DNA of 64,000 nucleotides from DASSUW01 sp963835525 (GTDB lineage Bacteria > Actinomycetota > Thermoleophilia > Solirubrobacterales > Solirubrobacteraceae), in NCBI GenBank assembly GCA_963835525.1, contig CAWIFM010000008.1, positions 1,674,001-1,738,000 on the forward strand, read 5' to 3'. The first letter of the stretch is position 1. The number at the start of each line of letters is the position of its first letter. Positions 16,315 to 25,539 of the stretch are shown piece by piece. The notes beneath the pieces are model-generated. The model made no database searches, was not told the origin of the DNA, and worked only from the letters and a program-made list of their open reading frames with translations. Both the position numbers and the translations under genes were made by a program.

Positions 16315-17445
16315 GTGTTGCAGTCCCATCGCCGGGCCCATGCCCGGATAGCCGCCGGCCTGTTCGCCGGGCTCGGCCTGCAGGTCGGCGTCTGGGCCGT
16401 CCTGATCCCCCATCTCGTCGCCACCCGCGACCTGACGCCCGCCGCCCTCGGCGCGGGCCTCGCGATCATGGCGGCGACCTCGATCGGCGCGCTCGCCGCC
16501 GCCGGCCCGCTCGCCGACCGTGTGGGGCGGCGGCCCCTGGCCGTGGCCGGTGCGGCCGGCTTCGCGGCCTCGTTCGCGCTGCTCGCCGGCGTGGAGTCCC
16601 AGGCGGCGCTGTGGCCGACGCTCGCGCTGTACGGCGTCGCGAGCGGGTTCCTCGACCTGGCCGCCAACGCGGTGGGGTCGGACTACGAGCGCGCCCACGA
16701 CGTGCGGGCGATGATCCGGCTGCACGCCGGGTTCAGCGGCGCGGCGGCGATCGGGGCGCTGGCGGCCGGCGTGGTCGGGCCCGATGCGTACTGGGTGCTC
16801 GTGGTCGTCTATGTCGCGCTGGCCGCGGTCGTGGCCGTCGCGCCGCTGCCGCCGCACGAGTCGGCGGCGCACGAGTCGCTGCCGCCGGGCGGCCGCCTCG
16901 AGCTCCTGCGCACCCCGGCGATCGCCGTCGCGGTCGCGCTCTGCGCGCTGTGCTTCTTCGGCGACGGCGCGATCGAGGGCTACGCGGCGCTGTTCCTGCG
17001 CGACGTGCTCGAGTCGGGCGCGCTGCTCACGGGCGTCGCGCTGGCGGCGTTCCACACCGCCTCCCTCGCCGGGCGGCTCGTGTTCTCGCGGCCGGCGAGC
17101 GAGCGGCTCGTGCTGACGATCGCCGGGCTGCTCGCGAGCGCGGCGATGGCCGTCGTGGTGCTGGCGGGGTCGGCGGCGGTGGCCGCCGCGGGCCTGCTGG
17201 TGGTCGGCTTCGCGCTGGCGCCGGTCGTCCCGACGGCGCTGTCGCTGGCCGGCCGCAACGCGCCCGGGCGCAGCGCCACGGCCGTCTCGCTGGTCACCAC
17301 GATCGGCTACAGCGCGTTCGTGCTCGGTCCGCCGGCGGTCGGCCTGCTGGCGTCCGCGACGTCGCTGCGGACGGCGCTGATCCCGGTGGTAGCGTCGACG
17401 GCGATGATCGCGCTGCTCGCCCGCCGGGTAGGCAAGACGACGTGA
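16315..17445 (+). CDS. Major facilitator superfamily transporter
   Basis: 376 aa, about 11-12 hydrophobic helices. The A-motif region between TM2 and TM3 reads GPLADRVGRRPLAVAGA, and C-terminal helices carry VVGFALAPVVPTALSLAGR, typical of MFS exporters of the sugar/drug type. GTG start with GAGGAG 6-7 nt upstream. The stop overlaps the GTG of the next gene (GTGA). Substrate cannot be told. Confidence 0.85.
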   Translation: MLQSHRRAHARIAAGLFAGLGLQVGVWAVLIPHLVATRDLTPAALGAGLAIMAATSIGALAAAGPLADRVGRRPLAVAGAAGFAASFALLAGVESQAALWPTLALYGVASGFLDLAANAVGSDYERAHDVRAMIRLHAGFSGAAAIGALAAGVVGPDAYWVLVVVYVALAAVVAVAPLPPHESAAHESLPPGGRLELLRTPAIAVAVALCALCFFGDGAIEGYAALFLRDVLESGALLTGVALAAFHTASLAGRLVFSRPASERLVLTIAGLLASAAMAVVVLAGSAAVAAAGLLVVGFALAPVVPTALSLAGRNAPGRSATAVSLVTTIGYSAFVLGPPAVGLLASATSLRTALIPVVASTAMIALLARRVGKTT

Positions 17446-17927
17446 GGCGCCAGCTCGTGTTCGGCTACGGATCGCTTCCCGCCGAGGAGGTCGGGATCGA
17501 GTGCCGCCTGCACGACCACGGCCTCGGCTGGGACGTGGCCATGGACAACCGCGAGGTCGTCCCCGGCTACAAGGTCTACGTCGACCCGCAGACCGGCATC
17601 CGGCCGGCGGTCGAGGTCGCCTACCTGAGCATCACGCCCGAGCCGGGCGCGAGCGTCGACGGCGTCGTCTTCCCGGTGACCGACGCGAGGCTGGAGGAGC
17701 TCGACCGCCGCGAGCGCAACTACGTCCGGCACGACGTGACCGATCTCGTCGACGCCGACCTCGGCGGGCGTGTCTGGGCCTACGTCGGCAGCCTCGCGGG
17801 GCGGCTGCGGCTGGCCCGCGGCCGCCGCCGCGGCACCGCCGTCGTGTCGCGTGGCTACGTCGAGAAGGTCGACGTCCCGACCGACCTGCCCGTGCGGACG
17901 CTACTCAGGCGTGACGTAGGCCCCTGA
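17442..17927 (+). CDS. Gamma-glutamylcyclotransferase-like (GGCT/AIG2 fold) protein
   Basis: 161 aa starting at GTG 17442, four bases inside the MFS stop. N-terminal QLVFGYGSLP is the GGCT-fold substrate loop, and a conserved region VDGVVFPVTDARLEELDRRERNY includes the Glu expected to act as acid/base. Members remove 5-oxoproline from gamma-glutamyl amines or trim gamma-glutamyl peptides. Interestingly it converges on an operon built around gamma-glutamylation, overlapping its last gene by 27 nt, so a role on gamma-glutamyl metabolites is possible though not shown. Confidence 0.75.
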   Translation: MRRQLVFGYGSLPAEEVGIECRLHDHGLGWDVAMDNREVVPGYKVYVDPQTGIRPAVEVAYLSITPEPGASVDGVVFPVTDARLEELDRRERNYVRHDVTDLVDADLGGRVWAYVGSLAGRLRLARGRRRGTAVVSRGYVEKVDVPTDLPVRTLLRRDVGP

Positions 17928-18647
17928 CAGCCCGCCGTCGACCAGGAACGTCGACGCGGTGATGTAGCTCGAGTCGTCGGACGCCAGGAAGAGCGCCGCG
18001 TTGGCGATCTCGCGCGCCTCGGCGAAGCGGCCCATCGGCAGGTGCACCAGCCGCCGCGCCGCCTTCTCGGGGTCCTTCGCGAACAACTCCTGCAGCAGCG
18101 GCGTGTTGACCGGCCCGGGGCAGAGGGCGTTGACGCGAACGCCGACGCGCCCGAACTCCACGCCGAGCTCGCGCGAGAGCGACAGCACGGCGCCCTTGGA
18201 CGCCGTGTAGGAGATCTGCGACGTCGCGGCGCCCATCACCGCCACGAACGAGGCCGTGTTGATCACCGAGCCGCCGCCGCTCTCCAGCAGGTGCGGGATC
18301 CCGTGCTTGCAGCACAGGAAGACCGACTTGAGGTTGACGTCCTGCACCCGCTGCCACGCCTCCAGCGACGTCTCCAGCACCGACACGTCGTCGTTGGGGG
18401 AGATGCCCGCGTTGTTGAACAGCACGTCGAGCCGCCCGAACTCCTCCCTCGCGCGCGCGTACATCGCGCGGACGGCCTCCTCGTCGGCGACGTCGCACGC
18501 GAGCGCGAGGTCCACGCCGGGCGAGTCGTCGCGCAGGTCGACGCCCACCACCGTGGCGCCCTCGGACTTGAACAGCGCCGCCGTCTCCGCGCCGATGCCC
18601 GACGCGGCGCCGGTGATCACACACACCTTGCCGGCGAGACGAGTCAT
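17901..18647 (-). CDS. SDR oxidoreductase, last gene of the gamma-glutamyl amine operon
   Basis: 248-aa classical SDR: TGAASGIG cofactor loop (13-20), Asp37 after strand 2 suggests NAD preference, NNAG (78-81), catalytic Ser133, Tyr147 and Lys151 (YTASK), and the C-terminal VDGGLSGAY. Start ATG 18647 overlaps the aldehyde dehydrogenase stop by 4 nt. In the model proposed here it would oxidise the alcohol group of gamma-glutamylethanolamide to the aldehyde, replacing the amine oxidase (PuuB) of the putrescine route. That assignment is inference from gene order. Confidence 0.88.
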   Translation of the reverse strand: MTRLAGKVCVITGAASGIGAETAALFKSEGATVVGVDLRDDSPGVDLALACDVADEEAVRAMYARAREEFGRLDVLFNNAGISPNDDVSVLETSLEAWQRVQDVNLKSVFLCCKHGIPHLLESGGGSVINTASFVAVMGAATSQISYTASKGAVLSLSRELGVEFGRVGVRVNALCPGPVNTPLLQELFAKDPEKAARRLVHLPMGRFAEAREIANAALFLASDDSSYITASTFLVDGGLSGAYVTPE

Positions 18648-19999
18648 GTTGCGTAGTACACGGATTTGACCTCGGTGTAGTGGTCGAGCGCGTGCGGGCC
18701 GAGCTCGCGCCCGTAGCCGGACTGCTTGAAGCCTCCGAACGGGGTCGACACGCGCACCGACGTGTTGGAGTTGATCGAGAGCACGCCGGTCTCGACGGCG
18801 CGCGCGACGCGAAAGGCCTTGGCACCGTCGCGCGTCCAGATCGAGCCCGACAGGCCGTAGATGGTGTCGTTGGCCAGCGCCACCGCCTCCTGCTCGTCCC
18901 GGAACGGGATCACCACGGCGACCGGCCCGAAGATCTCCTCGCGGACGGCGCGGTCGTCGCGATCGACCGGGCACAGCACGGTCGGCGGGAACCAGTAGCC
19001 CGGGCCGTCGGGGGCGCTGCCGCGGATCGCCACCGGCGCGCCGTCGGGCACGAACGAGGCCACCGTCGACCGCTGGTCGGCCGAGATCAGCGGGCCCATC
19101 TGGGTCGCCTCGTCGAGCGGGTCGCCGACCCGCAGCGCCTCGACCGCCTCCTCCAGCGCGTCCATGAACGAGTCGAGCGCCGAGCGCTCCACGAGGATCC
19201 GGGAGCGGGAGCAGCAGTCCTGGCCGGCGTTGCCGAACATGGCGCCCGGCGCCGCCGCCGCGGCGGCCGCCACATCGGCGTCGGCGAACACGATGTTGGC
19301 CGACTTGCCGCCCAGCTCGAGCGTCACCCGCTTGATCGTCTGCGCCGCGCCCGCCGCGATCCGCCGGCCGACCTCGGTCGAGCCCGTGAACGCCACCTTG
19401 GCCACGTCCGGGTGCTCGACCAGGCGCGCGCCCGCCGTCGAGCCCGGGCCGACGAGCACGTTGACCACGCCGTCCGGGATCCCGGACTCGACCGCGATCC
19501 GCTCGAACTCGAGCGCGGTCAGCGGCGTCAGCTCGGCCGGCTTGAGGACGACCGTGTTGCCCGCGGCCAGCGCGGGCGCCAGCTTCCACGAGGCGATGGT
19601 CAGCGGGAAGTTCCACGGCGTGATCAGCGCGACCACGCCGAGCGGCTCGCGGAAGGTCATGGTCACGCCGCCGGGCACCGGGATCGTGTCCCCGAGCGCC
19701 CGCTCGGGCGCCGCCGCGTAGTAGCGGAAGGTGTCGGCCACCATGTCCATCTCGCCGCGGGCATCGGCGATCGGCTTGCCGGCGTTGCGCGCCTCCATGA
19801 TCGCGAGCTCCTCGCGATGCTCGGCGAGTGCGTCTGACAGCCGGTGCAGCAGCCGCGCCCGGTCGGGAGGCGACACCGCCCGCCACGCGGGGTAGGCGGC
19901 CTTGGCGCGCGCCACGGCCGCGTCGGCCTCTTCGGCGCCGGCGCGCGGCAGCTCCGCCAGGACCTGCTCGGTCGCCGGCTCGAGCACGGTGAGGCTCAT
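18644..19999 (-). CDS. Aldehyde dehydrogenase (NAD(P)+)
   Basis: 451 aa. Core motifs: ITPWNFPL, the cofactor site FTGSTEVGR, general-base Glu in TLELGGKSAN, catalytic Cys in NAGQDCCSRSR, and EEIFGPV and PFGGFKQSGYGRELG near the C-terminus. Close to the PuuC/betaine-aldehyde branch in layout. Start ATG 19999 chosen from its 4-nt overlap with the upstream amidohydrolase; a longer frame exists but is N-terminal junk. Expected to oxidise a gamma-glutamyl-amino-aldehyde to the acid. Confidence 0.93.
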   Translation of the reverse strand: MSLTVLEPATEQVLAELPRAGAEEADAAVARAKAAYPAWRAVSPPDRARLLHRLSDALAEHREELAIMEARNAGKPIADARGEMDMVADTFRYYAAAPERALGDTIPVPGGVTMTFREPLGVVALITPWNFPLTIASWKLAPALAAGNTVVLKPAELTPLTALEFERIAVESGIPDGVVNVLVGPGSTAGARLVEHPDVAKVAFTGSTEVGRRIAAGAAQTIKRVTLELGGKSANIVFADADVAAAAAAAPGAMFGNAGQDCCSRSRILVERSALDSFMDALEEAVEALRVGDPLDEATQMGPLISADQRSTVASFVPDGAPVAIRGSAPDGPGYWFPPTVLCPVDRDDRAVREEIFGPVAVVIPFRDEQEAVALANDTIYGLSGSIWTRDGAKAFRVARAVETGVLSINSNTSVRVSTPFGGFKQSGYGRELGPHALDHYTEVKSVYYAT

Positions 20000-20721
20000 C
20001 GCACCGCCCGCGTCCGCGCTTCCTCGACGAGCGCCGGGATCAGGTGCGAATCGCCGTCGGCCTCCGGATGCCACTGCACGCCGAGGGCGAACCGGCACGT
20101 CGGGTCCTCGATCGTCTCCGGCAGGTCGTCGATCGTCGCCCAGCCCGTCACCTCGAGGCCCTCGCCGATCGCGGCCACCCCCTGGTGGTGGTGCGACTTG
20201 GTCGAGTGGATCGCCTCGCCGGCCACGCGCCGCGCGAGCGAGCCATCGGCCAGCCGCACGTCGTGATCGGAGTTGTCGAACGTGCCCATGACGCGCCGGT
20301 GGTCCTCGTGGCCGACGTCGTCGGGCAGGTGCTGGATCAGCGTGCCTCCGCGCGCCACGTTCATCACCTGCATGCCGCGGCAGACGCCGAGCAGCGGCAG
20401 GTCACGCTCCATCGCGCCGCGCGCCAGCGCGATCTCGAACGCGTCGCGCTCGGGGACCGTGCCCTTCGTCTCGGGGTGGGCTTCGGCGCCGTACACCGCG
20501 GGATCGACGTCGGCGCCGCCGGTGATGATCAGGCCGTCGAGCAGGTCCAGCCACGGCTCCGGGTCCTCGCCGGCGCTCGGGTCCGGCGGCAGCAGCACGG
20601 CGATCCCGCCGGCCGCTTGGACCTGGTCGGAGTACGAGCGCGCGAGCACGTGCGCGGCGGTGTCCCACGGACCCCAGCGCGCACGCTCGAGCGCGGCCGA
20701 CAGCCCGATGACGGGCTTCAC
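19996..20721 (-). CDS. Gamma-glutamyl-amine hydrolase (PuuD-like, class I amidotransferase fold)
   Basis: 241 aa. Nucleophile Cys114 in LGVCRGMQ, His218 and Glu220 in VQWHPE, and the IITGGADVDP oxyanion region match the peptidase C26/PuuD family, which frees glutamate from gamma-glutamyl amino acids (GABA in the putrescine route). GTG 20721 overlaps the synthetase stop by 4 nt. For an ethanolamine-derived substrate the products would be glutamate and glycine. Confidence 0.9.
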   Translation of the reverse strand: MKPVIGLSAALERARWGPWDTAAHVLARSYSDQVQAAGGIAVLLPPDPSAGEDPEPWLDLLDGLIITGGADVDPAVYGAEAHPETKGTVPERDAFEIALARGAMERDLPLLGVCRGMQVMNVARGGTLIQHLPDDVGHEDHRRVMGTFDNSDHDVRLADGSLARRVAGEAIHSTKSHHHQGVAAIGEGLEVTGWATIDDLPETIEDPTCRFALGVQWHPEADGDSHLIPALVEEARTRAVR

Positions 20722-22046
20722 AGCCGCTCGAACCCCCGGAAGCGCTCCCAATCCGTGACGGCGGTCTCGAAGGCCGCGAGCTCGACGTCGGCGTTGTTGA
20801 GGTAGTGCGCCACGACCTCGTCGCCGAACGCCTCGCGCGCCACCGACGAGGAGTCGAAGAGGTCGCGCGCCTCGCGCAGGGTGGAGGGGACGTGGGGCTT
20901 GTCGGAGGTGTAGGCGTTGCCCTCGAGCATCGGCTCGAGCTCGAGCCCGGCGTCGACCCCGTGCAGCCCGCTCGCGATCAGCGCGGCCAGGGCGAGGTAC
21001 GGGTTGACGTCGCCGCCCGGCACCCGGCACTCGATCCGCTTCGCATGGCCCTCGCCGAGCACGCGGAACGCGCACGTGCGGTTGTCGTGGCCCCACGCCA
21101 CCGCCGTCGGCGCGAAGGAGCCGGCCGCGTAGCGCTTGTAGGAGTTGACGTTGGGGGCCAGGAAGAGCGTCAGCTCGCGCAGGCACGCGAGCTGGCCGGC
21201 CAGGAAGCTCTTGTAGACCGCGTCGTCGTCGGCGAACACCGGTGAGTCGTCATCGCTCCGCAGCGACAGGTGGATGTGGCACGAGTTGCCCTCGCGCTCG
21301 TCGTACTTGGCCATGAAAGAGATCGACATGCCCTCCAGCGAGGCGATCTCCTTGGCGGCGTTCTTGAAGATCACGTGCAGGTCGCACGCGCTCACCGCGT
21401 CGGCGTAGCGGAAGTTGATCTCGTGCTGGCCGAAGTTGCACTCGCCCTTGGAGTTCTCGACCGGCAGGTCCGAGGCCGCCATCTCGCGCCGGATGCGCCC
21501 CAGCAGCGGCTCCAGCCGCGAGGTGCCGAGGATCGAGTAGTCGACGTTGTAGAGGTTGCCGGGGACGAGGTCGCGGTAGGCCTTGTGGAACGCCTCTTCG
21601 TAGGTGTCGCGGAAGATGATGAACTCGAGCTCGGTGGCGGCCAGCGCGTTCCAGCCGCGCTCGGTCAGCCGGTCGAGCTGCGCCTTGAGGATCTGCCGCG
21701 GCGAGGCGACCACCGGCGAGTGGTCGTGCCAGTGCAGGTCGGCCATGCACATGGCGGTCCCGGGGATCCAGCTGACCGGCCGCAGCGTGCCGAAGTCGGG
21801 CTTCATCTCGAAGTCGCCGTAGCCGGTCTCCCACGACGACATCGCGTAGCCGGGCACGGTGTTCATGTCGACGTCCACCGCCAGCAGGTAGTTGCAGGCC
21901 TCGGCTCCGTTCTCCACGACGTCGTGCATGAAGTGCGACGCCACGAGCCGCTTGCCCGTGAGCCTGCCCTGCATGTCGGCGAAGACGAGGAGGACGGTGT
22001 CGACCGTCCCCTCGTCGACCGCCTTGCGCAGCTCGTCGAGCGTCAT
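20718..22046 (-). CDS. Glutamine-synthetase-like gamma-glutamyl-amine ligase
   Basis: 442 aa, GS-fold with the features of the non-ammonia branch (PuuA/GlnA3/GlnA4): ATELEFI, GQHEINFRYADA, the SCHIHLSL block where true GS has GMHVH, and NSYKRYAAGSFAPT with HDNRTCAFRV. It ligates an amine to glutamate with ATP. Streptomyces coelicolor GlnA4 has been described as a gamma-glutamylethanolamide synthetase; the permease next door fits the same substrate, but putrescine or another amine is possible. Start ATG 22046 shares one base with the permease stop. Confidence 0.88.
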   Translation of the reverse strand: MTLDELRKAVDEGTVDTVLLVFADMQGRLTGKRLVASHFMHDVVENGAEACNYLLAVDVDMNTVPGYAMSSWETGYGDFEMKPDFGTLRPVSWIPGTAMCMADLHWHDHSPVVASPRQILKAQLDRLTERGWNALAATELEFIIFRDTYEEAFHKAYRDLVPGNLYNVDYSILGTSRLEPLLGRIRREMAASDLPVENSKGECNFGQHEINFRYADAVSACDLHVIFKNAAKEIASLEGMSISFMAKYDEREGNSCHIHLSLRSDDDSPVFADDDAVYKSFLAGQLACLRELTLFLAPNVNSYKRYAAGSFAPTAVAWGHDNRTCAFRVLGEGHAKRIECRVPGGDVNPYLALAALIASGLHGVDAGLELEPMLEGNAYTSDKPHVPSTLREARDLFDSSSVAREAFGDEVVAHYLNNADVELAAFETAVTDWERFRGFERL

Positions 22047-23500
22047 CAGTGGCCCGCGAGCTCGGCCTCGGCGCTCTCGATCGCCGCGAACTCCTCCTCC
22101 GGTGCCGCGCCGACGAGGTGGTGCCGCGAGTAGAGCCCGAAGTACGCGGCCGCCGCGGCATAGACGCCGAGCGTGATGAACGCCGCCGTGGTGTCGACCA
22201 GGAAGGTGGCGACCACCGCGAGGACCGCGAGCACGAGCGCCACGCCCGACGTCTTCGTGCCGCCAGGCGTGCGGTACCCGCGCTCGAGGTCCGGCTCGCG
22301 CGAGCGCAGCACGATGTGCGAGAGCATCATCAGCACGTACGACACGGCGGCGCCGAACACGGCGATGTTGAGGATCCGGGCGCCCTGATCCTCCCAGAAG
22401 GCGGCCATGAGGAAGCCGACGAGCGCCGGCAGCACGAGCGCGATCCACGGCACCTTCCGGCCGCTGGTCACGGACAACGCGCGTGGGAAGTAGCCCGCCC
22501 GCGACAGCGCGAAGAGCTGGCGCGAGTAGGCGAAGATGATCGAGAAGAAGCTCGCGATCAGGCCGAACAGGCCGACCCAGTTCACGAAGTCGGTGACGCC
22601 GCTGCCGGCGTCCACCGCGATCAGCGCGTCGACCGGCGGGTTGCCCGACCCCATGATCGCTGCCGATCCGCTGCCGCCGGGCGCGAAGAACAGCATCAGG
22701 GCGGCGAAGACGAGCAGGACGCCCATGCCGGCGATCAGGCCGCGCGGCATGTCCTTCTTGGGATCGCGCGTCTCCTCGGCGGCCAGCGGCACGCCCTCGA
22801 TGGCGAGGAAGAACCAGATCGCGTACGGGAACGCCGCCCAGATGCCGTCCCAGCCGAACGGCAGGAAGTCACTCGACCCGGAGGACCCGTCCGGCGGGAT
22901 GTCCGTCAGGTTCGAGGCCGAGAACTCGGGGATGATCGCCACGACGAAGACGAGCAGCGCCACGACGGCGATCGCCGTGATGACGAAGGTGACCTTCAGC
23001 GCCTCGCCGACGCCGACGAGGTGGATGCCGACGAAGATCGCGTAGAAGACGAGGTAGACCGGCCAGCCGGCGCTGATCCCGATGTCGAGCGCCTCGACGT
23101 AGGCCCCGATGAAGGTGACGATGGCGGCAGGCGCCAGCGCGTACTCGATCAGGATCGCCGTGCCGGTGAGGAAGCCTCCCCACGGGCCGAGCGCACGCCG
23201 GCCGAAGCCGTAGCCGCCGCCGGCCGTGGAGATCGTCGACGACAGCTCGGCGAGCGCGAAGACCATGCACGTGTACATGGTCGCCATCAGGACCGTGGCG
23301 ATGAGCAGGCCGCCCCAGCCGCCTTCTGCAAGGCCGAAGTTCCACCCCGCGAAGTCGCCGGAGATGACGTACGCCACCCCGAGGCCCGCGAGCAGCACCC
23401 AACCCGCGGCTCCCTTCTTGAGCTCGCGCTTCTCCATGTAGTCGGAGCCGACCTGCTCGTAGTCGACGCTGCCGCGATGCGTCGGGCGCTCGTCAGCCAT
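22046..23500 (-). CDS. APC-family permease, ethanolamine-permease-like
   Basis: 484 aa, about 12 TM helices. Start ATG 23500 follows GGGGAG 6-7 nt upstream (a TTG directly before it was not used). N-terminal GLGVAYVISGDFAGWNFGL, the ALAELSSTISTAGGGYGFGRRALG loop and AEETRDPKKDMPRG are characteristic of the APC ethanolamine/amino-acid permease branch. It begins the operon and presumably imports the amine that the next gene glutamylates. The 49 nt to the next gene hold no clear terminator. Confidence 0.87.
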   Translation of the reverse strand: MADERPTHRGSVDYEQVGSDYMEKRELKKGAAGWVLLAGLGVAYVISGDFAGWNFGLAEGGWGGLLIATVLMATMYTCMVFALAELSSTISTAGGGYGFGRRALGPWGGFLTGTAILIEYALAPAAIVTFIGAYVEALDIGISAGWPVYLVFYAIFVGIHLVGVGEALKVTFVITAIAVVALLVFVVAIIPEFSASNLTDIPPDGSSGSSDFLPFGWDGIWAAFPYAIWFFLAIEGVPLAAEETRDPKKDMPRGLIAGMGVLLVFAALMLFFAPGGSGSAAIMGSGNPPVDALIAVDAGSGVTDFVNWVGLFGLIASFFSIIFAYSRQLFALSRAGYFPRALSVTSGRKVPWIALVLPALVGFLMAAFWEDQGARILNIAVFGAAVSYVLMMLSHIVLRSREPDLERGYRTPGGTKTSGVALVLAVLAVVATFLVDTTAAFITLGVYAAAAAYFGLYSRHHLVGAAPEEEFAAIESAEAELAGH

Positions 23501-23549
23501 CAACGCTCCCCTCGGTGAAAGGTATGACCCTCCGGCCTTTAGCGGCAGG

Positions 23550-23855
23550 CTATGTGCGGCCGCGGACGGATGTCAAGCGCTCCGCATAGGCGCGGAACTC
23601 GCGCTCGAACTCCGGCCACCACGGCGGCGGCGAATCGTCGGGCGGCGGCGCACTCACCCCGCCGTCGCCGTCGTTGTGCCCGCGGGGCTTCAGCAGCGGG
23701 GCCACGGCGAGCGACAGCGTCAGCGTGAGGACCGCGCAAAGGCCGAAGAGCAGCTCCGAGCCGGGGATGTCCGCCACGTACGCGCCTACGCCCAGCACGC
23801 AGTACCCGACGCTGACGCCGGCGCCCCATGCGCGCATGCGCCCGGGAGCGGACAT
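23550..23855 (-). CDS. Small membrane protein, unknown
   Basis: 101 aa with two hydrophobic helices (about residues 11-30 and 34-55), then a charged, Pro-rich tail ending PPPWWPEFEREFRAYAERL. Such two-helix proteins with a WWPEFEREF tail occur next to transporters in actinobacteria. ATG 23855 has TAATCT 6 nt upstream, overlapping the stop of the next upstream gene. It may be an accessory subunit of the permease whose gene lies 49 nt downstream; this is inference. Confidence 0.6.
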   Translation of the reverse strand: MSAPGRMRAWGAGVSVGYCVLGVGAYVADIPGSELLFGLCAVLTLTLSLAVAPLLKPRGHNDGDGGVSAPPPDDSPPPWWPEFEREFRAYAERLTSVRGRT

Positions 23856-23864
23856 GCATCGAGA

Positions 23865-24815
23865 TTAGCGCTGCCACCACGGCGGCCCCGGTGGCGTCGC
23901 CACCCGCGGCAGCGGGCGCTCGGCCGCACCCGGCAGCAGCATCGCGGCCACGTGCTCGGCGATGCCGTGGCACGCCGACAGGCCGGTCGAGCGGATGGCG
24001 GCGACGTTGACGAGGTCGCCGTGGCGGCGGATGACGTAGTTGCAGTCGCGGCCGGCGGGCCGCAGCCCGGCATAGGTGGCGATCGGCTCGGCATCGGCGA
24101 GCGCCGGGAGCAGCTCGGCCGCGCTGCGGCGGATCTCGTCGACGGCCTCCGGGCGCACGGACCAGTCCTCCTTGTCGTCCTGGTCGATCGCCGTCGGGCC
24201 CGCGATCACCTTGCCGTCGACGGTCGGGAACACGAGCACGCCGCGCGTGCGCGGGTCGGGCGCCGGGAACAGCACCTTGTCGAGCTCGAGTCCGTCGAAG
24301 ACGGCGAACTCGCCCTTGCGCGGGAAGATCTCGAACGAGTCGTCGCCGAACAGGCGCGCGACATCGTCGGCGTAGAGGCCCGCGCAGTTGACCGTGACGC
24401 GCGCAGGGACCTCGCGGCGGTCGGTGAGCCGGAAGCCGGTGCGGATCTCGGCGCCGCATGCCGCGGCCGCGGCCGCCAGCGCGCGCGTGTAGGCGGCAGG
24501 GTCGGTGACCGCCTCGTCCGCGACCTCGAACGTGCCGCCGCGGCCGTCGCGCACGAGGGCGCCGCAGCGCCGGACCGGGATCCCGAGCGCGTCGATCACC
24601 GGATCGCGCAGCTTCGCCGAGCGCAGGATCAGCTCGGTCTCGAGCTCGCCGGGCGGCGAGTCGAACGCGACGTGCAGCAGCCCCGAGTTGGCGCCGCTCG
24701 CCCCGGCGGCGATCTCCTTCGCCTCGAGCAGGACCGTGTCGGCGCCACGGCGCACGAGCGCCAGCGCGACCGCCGCTCCCACGACCCCGCCGCCGATCAC
24801 GGCGACGTCCCGCAC
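23865..24815 (-). CDS. FAD-dependent oxidoreductase (DAO family)
   Basis: 316 aa. FAD fold VAVIGGGVVGAAVALALVRRG at the N-terminus, AGASGANSGLLH for FAD contact, and C-terminal AAIRSTGLSACHGIAEHV. The layout is that of the glycerol-3-phosphate dehydrogenase/L-2-hydroxyglutarate oxidase group, though somewhat short for it. GTG start two bases after the GntR stop, so likely cotranscribed with that regulator. Substrate uncertain; an amino or hydroxy acid made by the neighbouring pathway is a reasonable guess. Confidence 0.85.
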   Translation of the reverse strand: MRDVAVIGGGVVGAAVALALVRRGADTVLLEAKEIAAGASGANSGLLHVAFDSPPGELETELILRSAKLRDPVIDALGIPVRRCGALVRDGRGGTFEVADEAVTDPAAYTRALAAAAAACGAEIRTGFRLTDRREVPARVTVNCAGLYADDVARLFGDDSFEIFPRKGEFAVFDGLELDKVLFPAPDPRTRGVLVFPTVDGKVIAGPTAIDQDDKEDWSVRPEAVDEIRRSAAELLPALADAEPIATYAGLRPAGRDCNYVIRRHGDLVNVAAIRSTGLSACHGIAEHVAAMLLPGAAERPLPRVATPPGPPWWQR

Positions 24816-24817
24816 GG

Positions 24818-25531
24818 CTACGGCATCAGGCCGGCGAGGACCTGCTCGGTGCCGTTCAGGTGCTCGCGCACGAGCTTCGCGCCCGCGGCGCCCTCGCCGC
24901 GCTCGATCAGCCGCACGATCTGGGCATGCTGGTTGTTCGAGCGCGCCAGGACCGGGGCTGGATGGGCGATGTGCGCGATCAGATCGGTCATCTGGCCCTG
25001 CACCTCGGTCATCGCCGCCAGCAGCCGCGCCGAGCGCGCCGCCTCGGCGAGGCCGAGGTGGAAGAACACGTCCGACCGCCGGTACTCCGAGAAGTCGCTG
25101 ACGTCGCGCATCGCCTCGACGTGCCCGCGCAGCGTCTCGAGATGCGCCGGCGTCGCGCGCTCGGCAGCGAGGACCACCGAGCCGACCTCGATCGCGATCC
25201 GGTAGTCGAGCACCTCGCGCCAGTGCCCGTCGGTCAGGTCCACCCGGCTGCTCTCGGCCAGCGGCGGCGCCTCGGACACGAAGGTCCCGCCGCCGCGGCC
25301 GCGCAGCGCGATCAGGTGGCCGCTCTCGGTCAGCGAGGTCAGCGCCTGCCGCAGCGTGGAGCGCGCGATCCCGAGCTGGTCCGCCAGGTCGCGCTCCGAC
25401 GGCAGGCGGGCGCCGGGCCCGAGCAGCCCGAGCCGGATCGCCGTGCCGAGGCGCTCGACCGTCTCCTCGAGGGTCGACGCCGTCTGGACGGGCTCGAATA
25501 CGGCCGCCACAGCCGGTGAGGGAGCCTGCAT
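24818..25531 (-). CDS. GntR/FadR-family transcriptional regulator
   Basis: 237 aa. Winged HTH at about 20-85 (RLPSERDLADQLGIARSTLRQAL), followed by an all-helical FCD ligand domain (EVLDYRIAIEVGSVVLAAERA ... FHLGLAEAARSARL with metal-binding His candidates). The open frame runs much further upstream, but ATG 25531 starts the domain and has TAGCTT 8 nt before it. It is divergent from the phosphotransferase/dehydrogenase genes with 51 bp between, so it is well placed to control both directions, likely in response to a small acid or amine. Confidence 0.9.
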   Translation of the reverse strand: MQAPSPAVAAVFEPVQTASTLEETVERLGTAIRLGLLGPGARLPSERDLADQLGIARSTLRQALTSLTESGHLIALRGRGGGTFVSEAPPLAESSRVDLTDGHWREVLDYRIAIEVGSVVLAAERATPAHLETLRGHVEAMRDVSDFSEYRRSDVFFHLGLAEAARSARLLAAMTEVQGQMTDLIAHIAHPAPVLARSNNQHAQIVRLIERGEGAAGAKLVREHLNGTEQVLAGLMP

Positions 25532-25539
25532 CGCCCCGG

